From an uncultured Duncaniella sp. (GTDB lineage: Bacteria > Bacteroidota > Bacteroidia > Bacteroidales > Muribaculaceae): DNA of 39,804 nt. The DNA lies in assembly GCA_910577335.1 (NCBI GenBank), contig CAJTMJ010000032.1, forward strand, positions 1 to 39,804, written 5' to 3'. Both the position numbers and the translations under genes were made by a program. Below the pieces are notes generated by a model, which saw nothing but the letters and a program-made list of their open reading frames with translations, searched no databases and had not been told where the DNA came from. This document shows positions 7,920-18,700 of this stretch, piece after piece. Positions within the stretch are counted from its first letter, which is position 1, and each line of letters opens with the position of its first letter.

Positions 7920-10139
7920 TTATTTCAATTCAAAGGGAACGGTAGCTCTTATGTCGGTTGAGGAAGAGCCGATGTAAGCCTTGAATTTGCCCGGTTCGGC
8001 TTTCCATGATGATGTTTTGTCATCGTAGAATTTCAGATCGTCCGGCTTGACAGTGAATGTCACAATCTCCTCGGCTCCGGGAGTCAGATTAATTTTATGG
8101 AAGTTTTTAAGTTCCTTCACAGGACGGAGCACAGAGGCATTATCGTCGCCAATATAGAGCTGCACGGTCTCTTTACCTTCCATATTACCGGTATTCTTAA
8201 CAGGTATGCTTATGGTAAGCGATTCGTTGGCGGAAATAGTCTTAGCCGATGCAGTGGGTTTGCCATACTGGAAAGTGGTGTAGCTTAAGCCATGACCGAA
8301 TGGGTAGAGAGCAGGGATTTTCTTTGAGTCGTGCCAGCGATAGCCTACGAGTATGTCCTCAAGATATTCCTGACGGATAGAGTCGCCCGGATAAGAGATT
8401 TCACCGAAGTGGTGGGCGGCGTTATCCTCAAGGCGAGCCGGGATAGAGAAGGGAAGTTTACCTGACGGATTGATCTTGCCGCTGAGCACTGAAGCGATTG
8501 ATTTGCCAGCCATAGAGCCGAGATACCATCCTTCAACGATAGCGGGAACCTTGGAAGCCCAAGGCATCTCGACAGCATTACCTGTCAGAAGCACTACCAC
8601 AATGTTGGGATTCACAGCCTGAAGTTCGTTGATAAGTTCAGGTTGTCCGAAGGGAAGTCCGTATTCAAGGCGGTCGCCACCTTCGCAGTCTTGGAAGTGG
8701 TTTTTGTTAAGACCGCCGATAAACACTACAAGACCGGCATCCTTAGCCATTGCCACAGCCTGAGCACGGAGGGAATCAACCGTAGCCTGAGGAATAACAT
8801 CTGCATGTCCGTACATTGGACGACCTGCGGTGTAACCCTGTGCATATTCAATCTTGTCACCGTAAATGGCTTTCAGCCCATCGAGAGGTGTAACGATATC
8901 TTTCGGCTTGAGTTCGCTTGAACCACCGCCAGCCATAAGGTTGCGAGTGGCATTATCACCAACCACCAGTATCGATTTGTACTTATCGGCTTGAATCGGG
9001 AGTAGGGGAGAGCCTTTCTTGGTCACGGGATTGTTTTTGATTAGTACGATAGCCTCATTGCCGATTTCCTCAGCTACAGCATAATGTTCGGGTGTAGCCA
9101 CAGAGCCGAACGGTTTCTGACGGTTCATGGCTGTGCGGAAGTTGAGTCTCAGCAGTCGGCGCACTTTGTCATCAAGGGTTGACATGGGAACCTCACCCTT
9201 TTCAAGCATGTTGAGGTAGGGATTTGCGAGGTAATAATTGTCGGTTGTGAACGCACTTTCAGAGGTAAGACCATTGGTATATGAGCCCATTTCAAGGTCA
9301 AGACCATATAGAGCAGCCTCACGGGTATCGTGTGCGCCACCCCAGTCGGTAATGACTACACCGTCAAATTTCCAGTCGTCCTTTAGAATTTTGTTTAAGA
9401 GCAATTCGTTATGGCAGGCATGTTGCCCCCTTACCTTGTTATATGCTCCCATTATTGACCAAGAACCGCCATCGATAATGGCACGTTTGAACGCCGGGAG
9501 ATATATTTCATTCAGGGCACGGTCGCTGAGGTTTACGTCGATATGTCCGCGCCATTTCTCCTGATTGTTGAGCGCATAGTGCTTCACACAGGCAGCCACG
9601 CCGTTCTGCTGCATACCTTTTATATAAGGCACCACCAATTCACCTGCGAGATACGGATCCTCGCCCATGTATTCGAAATTACGACCGTTGAGCGGGGTGC
9701 GATAAATATTCACACCGGGACCAAGCATCACATCCTTTTCACGATAGAGAGCTTCTTCTGCAATAGCATTGCCATAGTTGAACGACAGTTCAGGATTCCA
9801 TGTGGCTGCAAGTGCTGTGAGAGCGGGGAAAGCAGTGATTGAGTCATTGGTGCGACCGGAGTAACCCCAGTCGTTCCAATTGATTTCTGCACGTACACCG
9901 TGAGGACCGTCGCTCATCCATAAGTCGGGTATACCGAGACGTGCAACACCGGGAGAAGCAAATTTACCTTCCGCATGGCACATAGCAACTTTTTCACGAA
10001 GAGTCATGCGAGAGAGTGCATCCTCCACTCGCTCTTCGAGAGGACGTGTCTCGTCCAAATATACCGGCACATTAGAGGCAGCGAAAGCTGATGCTGCCAA
10101 CGCCAGTGAAAGCGTCAATATAGATGGTTTTAGATTCAT
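7920..10139 (-). CDS. GH3 beta-glucosidase-like enzyme, periplasmic
   Basis: Glycoside hydrolase family 3 exo-enzyme of 739 aa, expected to remove beta-linked glucose from oligosaccharides. It has a type I signal peptide (cut near SAFA/AS, residue 20), the GH3 N-terminal barrel with MSDGPHGVRAE and VITDWGGAHD (nucleophile Asp265), the GH3 C-terminal domain with CEGGDRLEYGLP (acid/base candidate Glu486), and an FnIII-like domain at the end. There is no lipobox, so it should be soluble in the periplasm. It is the last gene of the minus-strand GH31-GH2-GH3 operon, 43 nt after GH2. In B. ovatus xyloglucan loci GH3 enzymes finish the gluco-oligosaccharide; that role is inferred here. Confidence 0.93.
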   Translation of the reverse strand: MNLKPSILTLSLALAASAFAASNVPVYLDETRPLEERVEDALSRMTLREKVAMCHAEGKFASPGVARLGIPDLWMSDGPHGVRAEINWNDWGYSGRTNDSITAFPALTALAATWNPELSFNYGNAIAEEALYREKDVMLGPGVNIYRTPLNGRNFEYMGEDPYLAGELVVPYIKGMQQNGVAACVKHYALNNQEKWRGHIDVNLSDRALNEIYLPAFKRAIIDGGSWSIMGAYNKVRGQHACHNELLLNKILKDDWKFDGVVITDWGGAHDTREAALYGLDLEMGSYTNGLTSESAFTTDNYYLANPYLNMLEKGEVPMSTLDDKVRRLLRLNFRTAMNRQKPFGSVATPEHYAVAEEIGNEAIVLIKNNPVTKKGSPLLPIQADKYKSILVVGDNATRNLMAGGGSSELKPKDIVTPLDGLKAIYGDKIEYAQGYTAGRPMYGHADVIPQATVDSLRAQAVAMAKDAGLVVFIGGLNKNHFQDCEGGDRLEYGLPFGQPELINELQAVNPNIVVVLLTGNAVEMPWASKVPAIVEGWYLGSMAGKSIASVLSGKINPSGKLPFSIPARLEDNAAHHFGEISYPGDSIRQEYLEDILVGYRWHDSKKIPALYPFGHGLSYTTFQYGKPTASAKTISANESLTISIPVKNTGNMEGKETVQLYIGDDNASVLRPVKELKNFHKINLTPGAEEIVTFTVKPDDLKFYDDKTSSWKAEPGKFKAYIGSSSTDIRATVPFELK

Positions 10140-10182
10140 TATTATGTGATATTTTAATTGGATTATGTTATAAATATCGGTT

Positions 10183-12711
10183 TTATTTGAATGAGTTAAT
10201 GGTTGTGGTGTAAGGTTTCAGCCCGTCAGATGTAGCTGTTACAGTTATGGGACCTTCGTTGCCGTCATTCTGGACTATGAGCATGGCTTTCCCGTAAAAG
10301 GCTTTGCGTTTGTCATCCTTGAATCTCTCCAACGAGATGGGAGAACCGTTATCGACACCGGCGTTGAAACCTGCGCCTGAGACCTTAAAATTAACAAGAT
10401 TCTCAGCCCAAGGGCATAAATTGCCATCCTTGTCAACGATTTCGACAAGTATATAGCTGAGGTCTCGTCCGTCAGCTGTGATTTCTGAACGGTCGGGTGT
10501 AAGACGTATGGCGTATGGCTCGGAAGCTGTATGAATTTCCTTAGTGGCGACAATTTCACCGTTACGGCGACTTACTGCCTTAACTGTTCCCGGCTCAAAG
10601 TTGAGACGCCATGACACGTGATACTCACCCGGTGCTTTTTTGCGCACACCTTTAGACTCTCCGTTTACGAATAGCTCAACTTCATCGGCATTATTGTAAT
10701 ATGCCCAAAGGTCTATTTCCTGACCCTCTTTCCAATTCCAGTGGGGGAATATGTGAAGCACATTCTTATCAGGACGCCATTGTGACTGGTACATGTAATA
10801 TACATCTTTGGGTATTCCGGCGAGGTCAACTATTCCAAAATATGAACTTCTTGCGGGCCAGCCGAACGGGGTAGGCTCACCAAGATAGTCGAAACCGGTC
10901 CATATAAATTCGCCTGAGATGTAATCTTTTTCATCCATGTGGCGGAGGGTGCCTTCATGGGTGTTGCCCCAAGGAACATGGCAGTTGTCGTATGATGAAC
11001 ATGAGAAAGACTCGTCGTAGAACGGAATATCCCAGCGCACGGGCCATACATACATTGAATCAGACGGCATACGGTAGTAGCCACGGGTCTGCAACGCCGA
11101 TACACTCTCAGTGATTATGAATGGTTTGCCGGGGAACCATTTAGGTATTGAGTCAAACCAGTCATCATGATAGTTATATCCGATTATGTCAAGCGCTCCG
11201 GAACGGAAAAGGTGGTTTCCGGGATTCGGTTCGTTACATCCGGCTGTCACAGGACGAGATGGGTCAAGATCATGCACCATGTCGGAAAGTTTGCGTGTGA
11301 GAAGAGAGTTGACACTCAGTTCCTCACCCTCGCCGGCAAGCATTTCTTTCCCATGTCCGAAATTAAGTATGAGATTGGCTTGTTCAAGCGTCAGAGTGTC
11401 AGCTTTTGCATCGCTCCATTGCTCAAGAACCTCATTCCCTATGCTCCACATTATGACTGACGGATGGTTTCGGTCACGAAGCAGGAGGTCGGTAAGGTCA
11501 CGTTCATGCCATTCGGGGAAATAACGTGCATAGTCATGTGAGGTTTTCTTTTTTCTCCACATATCAAAAGTCTCGTCCATCACCATGATACCCATGCGGT
11601 CGCACAAATCAAGGACTTCGGGTGCCGGTGGGTTATGAGAAGCTCGGTAGGCGTTCACTCCCATCTCTTTGAGTATCTCAAGCTGGCGTTCAATGCCGCG
11701 AGTGTTTACAGCCGCTCCAAGTGCGCCAAGGTCATGGTGCATACACACACCTTTTATTTTCATTGGCTTGCCGTTGAGCGAAAAACCTTTCTTTGCATCG
11801 AAGTTAAAATAGCGCAGACCTGTTGTGGTAAGGTATGTGTCAAGCACTTCCCCGGTCTTGGCATCCGACACGTATGTTGCAATCGTATAAAGATATGGGT
11901 CTTCCGTGCTCCATAGATGAGGGTTGGCTATCTCCACAGCTCCGTTGGCAATCGCCTTGTTATGCTTCTTTGTCAGTTTCAGGGTTTCAGTAGCTGTCTT
12001 AGCTATCATCTTGCCGTTATTGTCTATAACGGTAGAATATACGCTTACCTGAGAGGTCTTGGATGAATTACTCTCAATGTCGGTCTTGATGTTGATCTTT
12101 GCGAGGTTGTCTGTGACATCAGTAGTGATGTGCTGACCCCATAAGGGTATGTGGATAGGATTTAACGCACGCAACCAGACGTTGCGGTAGATTCCACATC
12201 CGCTATACCACCGTGAATTGGGCTGCTCTGCATTGTCAACACGTACAGCTATGACATTTTTTCCATCGTTGTTCAAGTAAGGTGTTATGTCGTAGCTGAA
12301 TGACGCATATCCGTAAGGACGGGTGCCGAGCTCGTGACCGTTGACATAAACCGTAGAGTTCATATAGGCACCGTCAAAGTCAATGAATATTTCTTTGCCT
12401 TTCTGCTCGGGGGTGAGAGTGAATTCCTTTCGGTACCATCCCACACCGCCCGGGAGAGCTCCGCCGCCTGTGCCCGATGGATTCTTTTCGTTGAAATCTC
12501 CTTCAATCGCCCAATCATGCGGGAGATTCAAACTGCGCCATCCTGAATCGTTAAAATCAGGTGCGGCAATTTCTTTACCATCAGTCAAGGCAAATTTCCA
12601 GCCATTGTTGAACGATATTGCCCGGCTATCGGCTGCCGACATAGAAAAATTGGCTGCCACGCCTAAAAAGGCGAGGCAGACCAATCCAATCAGTTTTTCC
12701 TTAGAAATCAT
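10183..12711 (-). CDS. GH2 beta-galactosidase-like enzyme, periplasmic
   Basis: Glycoside hydrolase family 2 protein of 842 aa. Order of parts: signal peptide (1 to about 26), sugar-binding jelly roll with NLPHDWAIEGDF and GVGWYRKEF, immunoglobulin-like domain, TIM barrel (about 310-600) with MWSIGNEV (acid/base Glu427) and IITESVSA (nucleophile Glu535), then a DUF4982-like and Ig-like C-terminal region. The barrel also carries YRASHNPP, typical of the family. In a xyloglucan setting it would take beta-galactose off the xylosyl side chains; beta-galactosidase is the best guess, but GH2 specificity cannot be read from motifs alone. Starts 17 nt after GH31 and precedes GH3. Confidence 0.93.
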   Translation of the reverse strand: MISKEKLIGLVCLAFLGVAANFSMSAADSRAISFNNGWKFALTDGKEIAAPDFNDSGWRSLNLPHDWAIEGDFNEKNPSGTGGGALPGGVGWYRKEFTLTPEQKGKEIFIDFDGAYMNSTVYVNGHELGTRPYGYASFSYDITPYLNNDGKNVIAVRVDNAEQPNSRWYSGCGIYRNVWLRALNPIHIPLWGQHITTDVTDNLAKINIKTDIESNSSKTSQVSVYSTVIDNNGKMIAKTATETLKLTKKHNKAIANGAVEIANPHLWSTEDPYLYTIATYVSDAKTGEVLDTYLTTTGLRYFNFDAKKGFSLNGKPMKIKGVCMHHDLGALGAAVNTRGIERQLEILKEMGVNAYRASHNPPAPEVLDLCDRMGIMVMDETFDMWRKKKTSHDYARYFPEWHERDLTDLLLRDRNHPSVIMWSIGNEVLEQWSDAKADTLTLEQANLILNFGHGKEMLAGEGEELSVNSLLTRKLSDMVHDLDPSRPVTAGCNEPNPGNHLFRSGALDIIGYNYHDDWFDSIPKWFPGKPFIITESVSALQTRGYYRMPSDSMYVWPVRWDIPFYDESFSCSSYDNCHVPWGNTHEGTLRHMDEKDYISGEFIWTGFDYLGEPTPFGWPARSSYFGIVDLAGIPKDVYYMYQSQWRPDKNVLHIFPHWNWKEGQEIDLWAYYNNADEVELFVNGESKGVRKKAPGEYHVSWRLNFEPGTVKAVSRRNGEIVATKEIHTASEPYAIRLTPDRSEITADGRDLSYILVEIVDKDGNLCPWAENLVNFKVSGAGFNAGVDNGSPISLERFKDDKRKAFYGKAMLIVQNDGNEGPITVTATSDGLKPYTTTINSFK

Positions 12712-12728
12712 AAAACTATTGTGCTATC

Positions 12729-15608
12729 TTATAGTTTAACCACTTGTTTTGCACCATCGTAGTTAACAAGAATGCCTTTAGTGTCACGGTTGTAGCCACG
12801 AGGATTCTCCTTTGACACTTTAACAATATTGAATTTACGATTCTTAAGCATTCCGGGGAACTCGCCCTTTCTATCACCTATGGTCAGAGTGTTTTCTGCA
12901 TCATTATAGGTGAAGGGAATCATGGCATATTGCCCCTTTTCATAATTGTAGTTAGTGTTTTCATCCTCGTAGAGAGTGAATTCACCATTTTCACCTGCGT
13001 ATACATAGAGGTTAATCTCTTCTGCAGGCTTTTCATCGCTCCACTGCATAGCCGGTCCGAAGGGAACAATAGAGCCTGAACGCACGTAGAGAGGCATTCT
13101 TTCGTAAGGAGCGGGTACCTCGATGGTCTGACCGCCGTTGATTTCCTTACCAGTATAGAAGTCATACCACATTGCTCCTGCCGGAAAATATACTTCACGT
13201 GATGTCGCACCGTAGGTATATACCGGAGCAACGAGGAATGCGGGACCGAACATATATTCATCACCGATGTTTCGGGTTGCCTTATCAGCGGTGAAGTCCA
13301 TGACGAGGGGACGCATGATGGTGTAGTCGTCAAAATAGGTCATGCCGGCGAGAGAATAGATATAAGGCATGAGGTCGTAACGGAGGTTAGTGTAGTATAC
13401 TACAGACTTATATGCAGGATGTCCTTCAGGAGCGATATTGAAGATCTCACGGTAGGGCCATTGTCCGTGAGCACGGAAGAGAGGAGCGAATGCACCGAAC
13501 TGATACCAGCGGGTGTTAAGCTCGCGCCATTCCTTCATGTCGGGAGTTTCCTTGCCTGTCTTTGCAAATTCGGCTGCCGCAGCCACATAGCGGTCTTCAA
13601 CACAGAAACCGCCTATATCCATAGTCCAGTAGGGGATACCTGATGCTGCAAAGTTAAGACCTGCGGAGATTTGAGATTTCATGTCTTCCCAGCGGGTTGC
13701 GATGTCACCACTCCAAGTGGCTGTAGAATAGCGTTGCTGACCTGCAAAACCGGAACGAGTGAGAAGGAACACACGTTTATCAGGGTCGGTGCCTCTTTGT
13801 CCGTCATAAATGGCTTCAGCATTCATCAAACCGTATGCGTTAAAGTATTTGGTTGAGGGACCCATGGCTGTCGGAGTGATAAGATCCTTACGATACTGAA
13901 GGTCGGTGCAGTCACGGATATTAGGTTCGGATGCGTCCATCCACCAAGCGTCTATTCCGAGCGGATAGTAGTGCTCTTCCATCTGGTGCCAGAAGAGTTT
14001 TCGCGCGTCTGCGCTGTATGCGTCGTAGAATGAGCCGAGATAGCCGGGACCTACCCAGTCACGGATACTGTCCTGAACAGGGAGTTTGTACATCCAGCCG
14101 TTTTTGTCAAATTCTTTGTAGTGTTCAGTAGTGACGTAGAATTTGGGCCATACTGAGATCATGACACGTCCGTGCATATCATGGATTGAGTCAACCATAC
14201 CCTTTGGATCGGGGAAACGGTCACGGTCAAACTCATGGCTTCCCCATGAATCCTGCTTCCAGTGGAGCCAGTCAATGACGACATTATCAATAGGTATATT
14301 GCGTTTGCGGAATTCGGCAAGAGTTGACAATACTTCATCGGAAGTGTTGTACTTCTCTCGGCTCTGCCAGTAACCCATAGCCCATTTTGCCATGATAGGA
14401 GCCTTGCCTGTGAGAGTACGGTAGCCAGATATAACATCGTCCATGTCGTCACCGTAAACAAAGTAGTAATCAATCTGGCTTTGCATTTCACCCCACCAGC
14501 TCATCTGCTGCTGTTCCTTCTCGTCTCTCGGAGCGTATGCGCGAAGTCCACAGTAGGCTACAGCGCCGTTAGGCTGCCATTCAATCTTGATGGGAACACG
14601 TTTCCCCTTTTCAAGATTTACAGAGAATTTATATGAGTTGGGGTTCCAAGCGGTGCGCCAACGTTCAGGCACAACCTCTTTGCCGTCAATGAATACGCTC
14701 ATATAACCGGAATAGTAAAGAATAAACTTATATTCTCCGGATTCAAGCGGCTCGATTTCACCTTCGTATTCCACTTCGCTGCCTTGGTAGACGAAATCTT
14801 GAGGAAGGTTAACCACATGTTTAAGCTCTTTTCTGATCAAGTGCTCGAAGTAGATCGAGTCTTCACGCTGAACGATGGTGGGAGCGGTAGCTTTCGCCGG
14901 TGTGTACGAACCTGTTAAAGCACCTTCTTTGCCATCTTTGTCGTAAAGTTTGAATACTTTACCGAGCTGCTTGTAATCTTCGGGATTACCGAAGCGACAG
15001 AGTGAATAGCTGTCCCAGAGGATACCATAATTGTCGGTGGAAATGACGAATGGTACCGATACTTTTGTGTTGTATTGGAAAAGTTCCTCGTTTAGACCTT
15101 TGTAATTGAACTCGTCAGACTGGTGCTGTCCTAAACCGTAGATACCTTCATCATCGCTAAGTGATTCGAAAACCTGACGTACGGTGTAGCCTTCGGTGTC
15201 CTCAACCTTTATAGGTGAGAACTCGCGACCGCCGTCAGCCTCTGACACGATGAGTTTGCCTTCGTTGTTATAGAACTTGACATTTCCTGTAGCTAACGAA
15301 ACTATTGCTTTCACTTGGGAAGTAACCACTGACACGGTTGAATCAGTCTCTTCGACAGAGTATTCGGTTTTACCTTCCTGAGGTATTACCACAAGGCTTT
15401 TTTCATCGGCAAATTTTTTGTCGGGAGTCGCTGACACACGAATGATTTTATCGCCAAGCACTTGCAAGCGTACTTTTTTAGTGGCGTTTTCACCTGTTGA
15501 TGCGACATTGACAATGACACCGTTGTCGGTTTTTTCGTATTTCCCTGTTGCGCATGACATAGCAAGCATGGCGGTCAGGGCTGAAACTGAAAAAATTCGA
15601 AATTTCAT
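12729..15608 (-). CDS. GH31 alpha-xylosidase-like lipoprotein with PA14 insert
   Basis: Glycoside hydrolase family 31 enzyme of 959 aa. The open frame reaches 15713, but the start MKFRIFSVSAL at 15608 begins a lipoprotein signal peptide with lipobox LAMSC, and the promoter lies at 15662-15669; 15608 is therefore chosen. An N-terminal GH31 domain is interrupted by a PA14 domain (about 240-360, with YEGEIEPLESGEYKF and VFIDGKEV). The barrel carries nucleophile Asp558 (WWMDASEPN) and acid/base Asp635 (TWSGDIATRW). PA14 in GH31 is known from the xyloglucan alpha-xylosidases BoGH31A and CjXyl31A. After the Cys there is no acidic cluster (CATGKYEK), so a periplasm-facing lipoprotein is likely. First gene of the GH31-GH2-GH3 operon. 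Confidence 0.93.
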   Translation of the reverse strand: MKFRIFSVSALTAMLAMSCATGKYEKTDNGVIVNVASTGENATKKVRLQVLGDKIIRVSATPDKKFADEKSLVVIPQEGKTEYSVEETDSTVSVVTSQVKAIVSLATGNVKFYNNEGKLIVSEADGGREFSPIKVEDTEGYTVRQVFESLSDDEGIYGLGQHQSDEFNYKGLNEELFQYNTKVSVPFVISTDNYGILWDSYSLCRFGNPEDYKQLGKVFKLYDKDGKEGALTGSYTPAKATAPTIVQREDSIYFEHLIRKELKHVVNLPQDFVYQGSEVEYEGEIEPLESGEYKFILYYSGYMSVFIDGKEVVPERWRTAWNPNSYKFSVNLEKGKRVPIKIEWQPNGAVAYCGLRAYAPRDEKEQQQMSWWGEMQSQIDYYFVYGDDMDDVISGYRTLTGKAPIMAKWAMGYWQSREKYNTSDEVLSTLAEFRKRNIPIDNVVIDWLHWKQDSWGSHEFDRDRFPDPKGMVDSIHDMHGRVMISVWPKFYVTTEHYKEFDKNGWMYKLPVQDSIRDWVGPGYLGSFYDAYSADARKLFWHQMEEHYYPLGIDAWWMDASEPNIRDCTDLQYRKDLITPTAMGPSTKYFNAYGLMNAEAIYDGQRGTDPDKRVFLLTRSGFAGQQRYSTATWSGDIATRWEDMKSQISAGLNFAASGIPYWTMDIGGFCVEDRYVAAAAEFAKTGKETPDMKEWRELNTRWYQFGAFAPLFRAHGQWPYREIFNIAPEGHPAYKSVVYYTNLRYDLMPYIYSLAGMTYFDDYTIMRPLVMDFTADKATRNIGDEYMFGPAFLVAPVYTYGATSREVYFPAGAMWYDFYTGKEINGGQTIEVPAPYERMPLYVRSGSIVPFGPAMQWSDEKPAEEINLYVYAGENGEFTLYEDENTNYNYEKGQYAMIPFTYNDAENTLTIGDRKGEFPGMLKNRKFNIVKVSKENPRGYNRDTKGILVNYDGAKQVVKL

Positions 15609-15661
15609 GGGTAGTAGAGATTGTAATGTATGGTGAATAATGTTTATGCGTTTAAGCTTTA

Positions 15662-15669
15662 CAAAATTA
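15662..15669 (-). promoter_or_regulatory. -7 element of the GH31-GH2-GH3 operon promoter
   Basis: Read on the minus strand this is TAATTTTG, a perfect -7 box, 53 nt upstream of the GH31 start. I see no good TTTG at the -33 position, which fits a promoter that needs an activator such as the adjacent regulator. Confidence 0.55.
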
Positions 15670-15718
15670 CGAAAATAAACCCACATGCGTACATCTATAA
15701 TGTTGACGCACATGGGTT
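15670..15718 (-). terminator. Terminator of the two-component regulator gene
   Basis: On the minus strand AACCCATGTGCGT (15718-15706) pairs with ACGCATGTGGGTT (15690-15678): 13 pairs, two of them G-U, 15-nt loop, followed by TATTTTC. The plus-strand version has two A-C mismatches, so the hairpin is better for minus-strand RNA. Confidence 0.75.
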
Positions 15719-15750
15719 GAAATGATTTTACGGAGGGTCGGAATGTTAAC

Positions 15751-18700
15751 TTAAATAGGATGATTTGTTATATGCTCTTCCTGCTTCTGATAATCTGACG
15801 GCATTATGCCATATTCCTCCTTGAAATACTTGCTGAAATATTTCGGGTTGTTAAAGCCTAACTGATAGGCTATTTCCGATATGTTAAGCTGGCTCTCTCG
15901 TAACATTTGCGCCCCGCGCTTAAGGCGGAGGATACGGATGAACTCTATCGGCGTTTTGCCGGTAATAGCTTTTAACTTTTTGTAGAGATGCACACGACTC
16001 ATGCCGAGGTGGGAGGATAGTTCTTCCACTGAAAGGTCGGTACGTTTGATGTTTGCCACAACAAATTTCACGGCTTTCCCTACCAGTCGTTCATCGAGCG
16101 GTGTTATGCTTATGTGGTCGGGTTCGGGATCGATCAATGTGCGCACGGCTCCTCGCTTGGTCAACTCCACAAGTTTCTTCATCCGTAGCAGTAAGAGTTG
16201 CAGATTAAACGGTTTGGTTATGTAATCATCCGCACCGATTGTAAGCCCTTCAACCTTGTCGGACACATCATGTTTTGCCGTGAGAATTATTATGGGGATT
16301 GCCACATGGTCATGGCTCGCTTTGAGCTGGCGACATAGTTCAATTCCGTCCATTTCAGGCATCATAAGGTCTGTAAGGATGATGACGGGCTTTATGGATG
16401 ATAGAAGCTTCAACGCTATTTTACCGTTCTGAGCGGTTATGACATGGAAATCATTGCTCAAACCGTCTTTCAGGAATTCCAGCATGTCGGCACTGTCATC
16501 TACCACGAGGGCTATCGGGCGTGAATCGGAAGGTGTAGGTTTCGGATTCTCAACTTCGGGAACCGCTTCAGGCAATGGCTCGCCGGGTTGAGGGTTGGTG
16601 TCGGGTTGGTTTTCCTGTTTTGCAGGGAGGATGTTGTTGGTCATGCGTTGCGCTTCGTGCAGTTCTTTGAGAAGCGGGAGTGTGACAATAAATACCGAAC
16701 CTTTTTCGATGTTATCCACTACCTTTATATCCCCTCCATGTAGCTTAACATATTCACTTACAAGGCTTAACCCTATGCCGTTACCCATAGTTGAGGAAGC
16801 ACCTGTCTCGTCGGCTTGGTAGAATCGTTCAAATATACGTTCTTTGTCTTCATCTTTGACGCCGAGACCGGTATCAGCCACACGAATCGCGAGATTGGAG
16901 TCGGAAATATCAAGTATGACATCCACTTTGCCCCCCTCAGGGGTGAACTTGAATGCATTTCCAAGAAGATTCATCATGATTTTCGACAACTTATCCTCAT
17001 CAAACTTTACGTATAGCGATTTGATTGGAGAGAAAAAGTTGAGTGCCACGTTGTTGCGTTCAGACAACATGGTGAATGACTGGCAAATGTTCTGCATAAA
17101 AGCCACAATGTCACCCTCGGTAGGGTGTAACGTCAGCCCGGCGACTTCATTTTTACGGAAATCCAAAAGCTGATTCACCATATTGAGAAGCCTCAATGCG
17201 TTGTTTCGCATCAGTGTCAGGGTTTTTAGTTTCGATGGGTCGGAGGTTTCCTTTATCATACTCTCAAGAGGGGAGACTATCAGCGTAAGCGGTGTGCGAA
17301 GGTCATGGCTTACGTTAGTGAAAAATCTGAATTTCAGCTGATTTAACTCTTCTTGCTTTTGTATGGCGACCTCTTTCCTTTTTTCGTTGAATTTACGCTG
17401 CTCACGTATACGTATCATGCGGTAAATGACGTAAATGGCGAGTACAAACAGTAGAAAATACAGGAGCTTGGCCCATGGCGAAGCCCAGAACGGAGGATGA
17501 ATTATGATTTCAAGTTCTGCCGGTTCGATGCTTTGGTAATTGTCATTATTTGTCGCTGATACCAATAATTTGTACTTTCCGGGTGGTATGTTAGTGTATG
17601 AGATGCTATTATGGTGGGAAATCTGCCAATCGGAGTTGAATCCTTCAAGCTTATAATAGAATGTGTTCTTTTCGGGAAGTACATAGTTGTCGGTGGCAAG
17701 GAAAAGTGTGAAGTCGGTGTTCCCATGCCATAATTCTATTTTACGGCTGCGATTGAGCGCTCCTTTCAGTACCACATGCCCGTAGATCTCCTCGCCCGGA
17801 GTTATCTCGTTGTTTCCGAGGTAAAGTCTTGAAAACATTACCTTTGGCAGAGTGCGGTTGAGGGTGATTTTGGATGGGTCAAAATGATTTATTCCGTATA
17901 GTCCCCCTATGAGTATTTCGCCGTCGGGTAATATGGCAAACGAACGTTGGTTGAAATCACTGTTCTGAAGTCCGTCGTTGGGGTCATAGTTTTGGAATTT
18001 TACTGAAAATTCGCCCGTCTTGTCATCAAATTCAGGATTGATATGTATCAGCTCAGAGCCTTCCGCAATCCACATGTCTCCATTTTTATCTTCCTGAATT
18101 CCGAGTACGTATGACGGTGACAGGTCATTGTGTAGATTTATTACATGAATTTTATCTCTGCTCGGATCATATACTTGTAACCCTTCACGTGAAGCTACCC
18201 AAAGGAGCTGGCGTGAGTCATAGAAAATTTCAGTAATATTGTTGTGGGATACGTTTTCGAGTTTGTAAATTTTTTGTGTTGTGGAATTGTATGCACAGAC
18301 GCCTACAGCAGTTGCTATATAAACGGTGCCGTTGGAGCCATTTGCTATGGAGATTATATATTCAGATGAAAGTCCGGAATTTGAGGTGTTGTATTCATGG
18401 ATTTTTGATGTCGCTGGATTATAGTTGAACAGACCTGAGCCCAAGGTCCCGATCCATATATTCTTATTGTTGCCCGATAGAGCAAGTGCCCATGTGTATA
18501 TGCTGTCGATTTTTGTCCCGGTATGCAAATGCTCGAACACACCGTCTTTAAATTTCTTTAATCCTCGGGCATAACTTCCGATGTATATGCTTCCGTCCGG
18601 GGTTTCAAGCAGTGAGGTAATTGCAGCATGGTTCCCGTTTTCCGTCGGGTCCGGGTAGGAATTTATCTCTTCAGTCATGGGGTTCCACCGCATCAGACCT

